DNA from: Oscillatoriales cyanobacterium USR001
GTDB taxonomy: Bacteria; Cyanobacteriota; Cyanobacteriia; Cyanobacteriales; Microcoleaceae
NCBI GenBank assembly: GCA_001698425.1
Contig: MBRE01000067.1
Span: 61,803 to 125,802, forward strand
Length of the DNA: 64,000 bases
Reading direction: 5' to 3'
A program made the translations under genes and the position numbers. The notes under the pieces were generated by a model. It did no database searches and was not told the origin of the DNA. It was given only the letters and a program-made list of their open reading frames with translations. Within the stretch, counting starts at the first letter, position 1; every line of letters starts with the position of its first letter. Shown piece by piece: positions 62,333-64,000 of the stretch.

Positions 62333-64000
62333 GTGAACACATTAATCGGCAAAACTTTACAAGGTGGTAAATATACCTTAGAAGAAGAACTAGGGCGGGG
62401 CGGCTTTGGTATTACTTTTAGGGCTACCCATCACTATTTAGCACAGCCTGTGGTTATTAAAACCCTCAATGAGTCTCTGCGACAACATCCAAATTTTGCT
62501 GAATTTCAGGCAAAATTTCAGGATGAGGCGAGAAGGTTGGCTTTGTGCGTTCACCCAAATATTGTCCGAGTTAGTGACTTTTTGATTGAAGACGGTCGAC
62601 CTTATATGGTGATGGACTACATTCCTGGCTCAAATTTAGCAGATGTGGTTTTTCCTAACAAGCCGTTACCGGAGGCGATCGCGATCCATTATATTCGCCA
62701 AGTTGCCGCATCGTTAAAGGTGGTGCATCAAAATGGGTTGCTACACCGCGATATTAAGCCCCAAAATATTATTTTGCGCCAAGGTACGACGGATGTGGTG
62801 TTGATTGATTTTGGGATTGCGCGGGAATTTACGCCGGGGGTGACGCAAACTCACACGAATCTGGTTTCGGAAGGTTATGCACCGATCGAACAATATCTTA
62901 CCCAAGGAAAGCCTACGCCGGCAACGGATATTTATGGTTTGGCGGCGACGCTTTACACTTTATTGACGGCGCAGATCCCTGTACCGGCAACTTTGCGAAA
63001 TCATCAGCCAATGTCGGCCCCCCGCGATTTGCAGCCGCAGTTAAGTGGGGCGGTGAATCAGGCGGTGATGCGGGGGATGGCGGTGGATCTGAAATATCGA
63101 CCGGCGAGTGTGGATGAGTGGCTGTCAATGTTGCCTGCTGAGGGGGTAAATTCGCCTGTGAGTGGTGCTAATTTGCCGATGACGGGGCCGACGGTGGCGG
63201 TAGTTCCCCAACATTCTAATGTGACGATTAAGGGTGCTACGGGTACTTCTGTGGTGACTCCGCAATCTCAAGGAAGTGGCTGTAAACGGTTGGTAGTTTG
63301 GGGGATGATAGCGATCGCGGGGATTTTGGCGGCTGCGTTCGGTTTTGCGACGGTGGTGGTGAATAGTTGGTTTTCGCGATCGCCTGAAGTTGTGATTGTG
63401 GAGGAGAATCCTAGTCCGATTGTTAAGGAAGAAAAACGCGATCGGCCGAAACCTTCTCCTAGTCCAAAGTCTACGCCAATTCCTCCTAAAAGAGAAACGC
63501 GATCGCCTGTGGTGGAATCCCCGTCACCTACGCCGACACCGATCCCAACGCCTACGCCTACGCCAATACCTACGCCTACGCCGACTCCGATTCCATCAGA
63601 AAAGCCGGTAGAGAAACCGGTAGATCCCGAAGTGCGATCGCCAAAACCCCAAATTTCGGAAAGTCCTACTAAAAGCTATCAGAAAATACCAAGAGTTCCT
63701 GGGTTTCCTATTGGTACTTCCGAAAGTCAGGTAATTGAGGAATTAGGAGAACCAACGGAGGTTAATAATGATGGTTATTGGCCGAATACTCGGACGGCAA
63801 TTTATGATTTATTGCCGGATAAAATTACTTTGGGTTATATTTACGATCGCGATTCTGGGAAGTTACGACAAACTGAGGGATCTTTTGCTCAATCTGTGGA
63901 TGATTTGGTGGTAAGAACAGCTTTAAATGGGATGTTGGGAGGGGCAAATGATGAGATTGTGCAGGGATTTATGGATGTGCAGCAGCGGCGGTCTAATCGT
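62333..64000 (+). CDS. serine/threonine protein kinase with C-terminal extracytoplasmic domain (cut by window end)
   Basis: The frame opens with GTG at 62333 and is still open at the window end (556 codons). Residues about 10-270 are a Hanks-type kinase: GRGGFGITF loop, VVIKTL with the Lys, [12 protein letters not shown] catalytic loop, and [10 protein letters not shown] membrane segment follows (about 322-345, [20 protein letters not shown]), then a Pro/Thr-rich stalk ([13 protein letters not shown]), and a domain (from about 445) starting [25 protein letters not shown], which is widespread on cyanobacterial kinases and secreted proteins. It is probably a membrane sensor kinase. Its substrates could include FHA proteins such as that at 44004 (speculation). 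Confidence 0.93.
   Translation, partial: MNTLIGKTLQGGKYTLEEELGRGGFGITFRATHHYLAQPVVIKTLNESLRQHPNFAEFQAKFQDEARRLALCVHPNIVRVSDFLIEDGRPYMVMDYIPGSNLADVVFPNKPLPEAIAIHYIRQVAASLKVVHQNGLLHRDIKPQNIILRQGTTDVVLIDFGIAREFTPGVTQTHTNLVSEGYAPIEQYLTQGKPTPATDIYGLAATLYTLLTAQIPVPATLRNHQPMSAPRDLQPQLSGAVNQAVMRGMAVDLKYRPASVDEWLSMLPAEGVNSPVSGANLPMTGPTVAVVPQHSNVTIKGATGTSVVTPQSQGSGCKRLVVWGMIAIAGILAAAFGFATVVVNSWFSRSPEVVIVEENPSPIVKEEKRDRPKPSPSPKSTPIPPKRETRSPVVESPSPTPTPIPTPTPTPIPTPTPTPIPSEKPVEKPVDPEVRSPKPQISESPTKSYQKIPRVPGFPIGTSESQVIEELGEPTEVNNDGYWPNTRTAIYDLLPDKITLGYIYDRDSGKLRQTEGSFAQSVDDLVVRTALNGMLGGANDEIVQGFMDVQQRRSNR

Overview
The window looks like chromosome of a filamentous, Oscillatoria/Microcoleus-type cyanobacterium. 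The octamer GCGATCGC (HIP1) recurs throughout, and there is a Ycf66 protein, a plant/cyanobacterial-type heme oxygenase, ClpC, PEP-CTERM surface proteins, RTX and pentapeptide-repeat proteins, PAS-rich histidine kinases, ergothioneine genes and many seven-base tandem repeat arrays. No rRNA, tRNA, CRISPR array or transposase was found. The assignment to a group is inference; no marker gene was compared.

Layout. 0.1-2.1 kb: a redoxin/prolyl-hydroxylase fusion and Ycf66. 2.3-6.4 kb: three tandem PEP-CTERM surface-protein paralogues, each with its own conserved promoter block and terminator hairpin. 6.5-10.3 kb: clpC and heme oxygenase. 10.6-14.8 kb: a hypothetical protein, a Uma2 nuclease-like protein, HicAB, RNase Z and an RNA m5C methyltransferase. 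14.9-26.0 kb: a signalling cluster of a sugar-binding lipoprotein, three hybrid-type or membrane histidine kinases, a lone receiver and a receiver-adenylate cyclase. 26-31 kb: universal stress protein, dnaK, a second Uma2, and an HTH protein. 31.2-34.6 kb: an RTX-type protein whose 3' end is tandemly copied in 264-bp units. 34.6-37.2 kb: a retropepsin-like protein, a TA pair whose toxin carries a stop codon, and a pentapeptide-repeat protein. 37.3-43.4 kb: ribBA, galT and egtC-egtB-egtD. 43.6-48.6 kb: a VOC protein, an FHA-flavoprotein fusion, a membrane protein and a kinase. 48.8-56.3 kb: GT39-like transferase, ABC exporter, pyruvate kinase, bioD, M20 amidohydrolase. 56.4-64 kb: SelD-N/NDH-2-like flavoprotein, membrane protein, C26 glutamine amidotransferase, a CysO-like carrier, threonine synthase, MoaD, a hypothetical protein and a serine/threonine kinase cut by the window end.

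How genes work together. The 14.9-26.0 kb genes overlap or nearly overlap, suggesting one sensory system that ends in cAMP production. egtC/egtB/egtD form most of an ergothioneine pathway. thrC lies between two ubiquitin-like sulfur carriers, one strikingly like CysO. The three PEP-CTERM genes share direct-repeat half-sites in an 11-bp register upstream, as expected for an OmpR-type regulator.

The second strong theme is repeats. There are five copies of a ~100-bp palindromic element (two of them overlapping gene 3' ends), other MITE-like palindromes, and arrays of several different heptamers. Some arrays abut start codons, and intergenic-type repeats also appear in frame inside interdomain linkers of several proteins.
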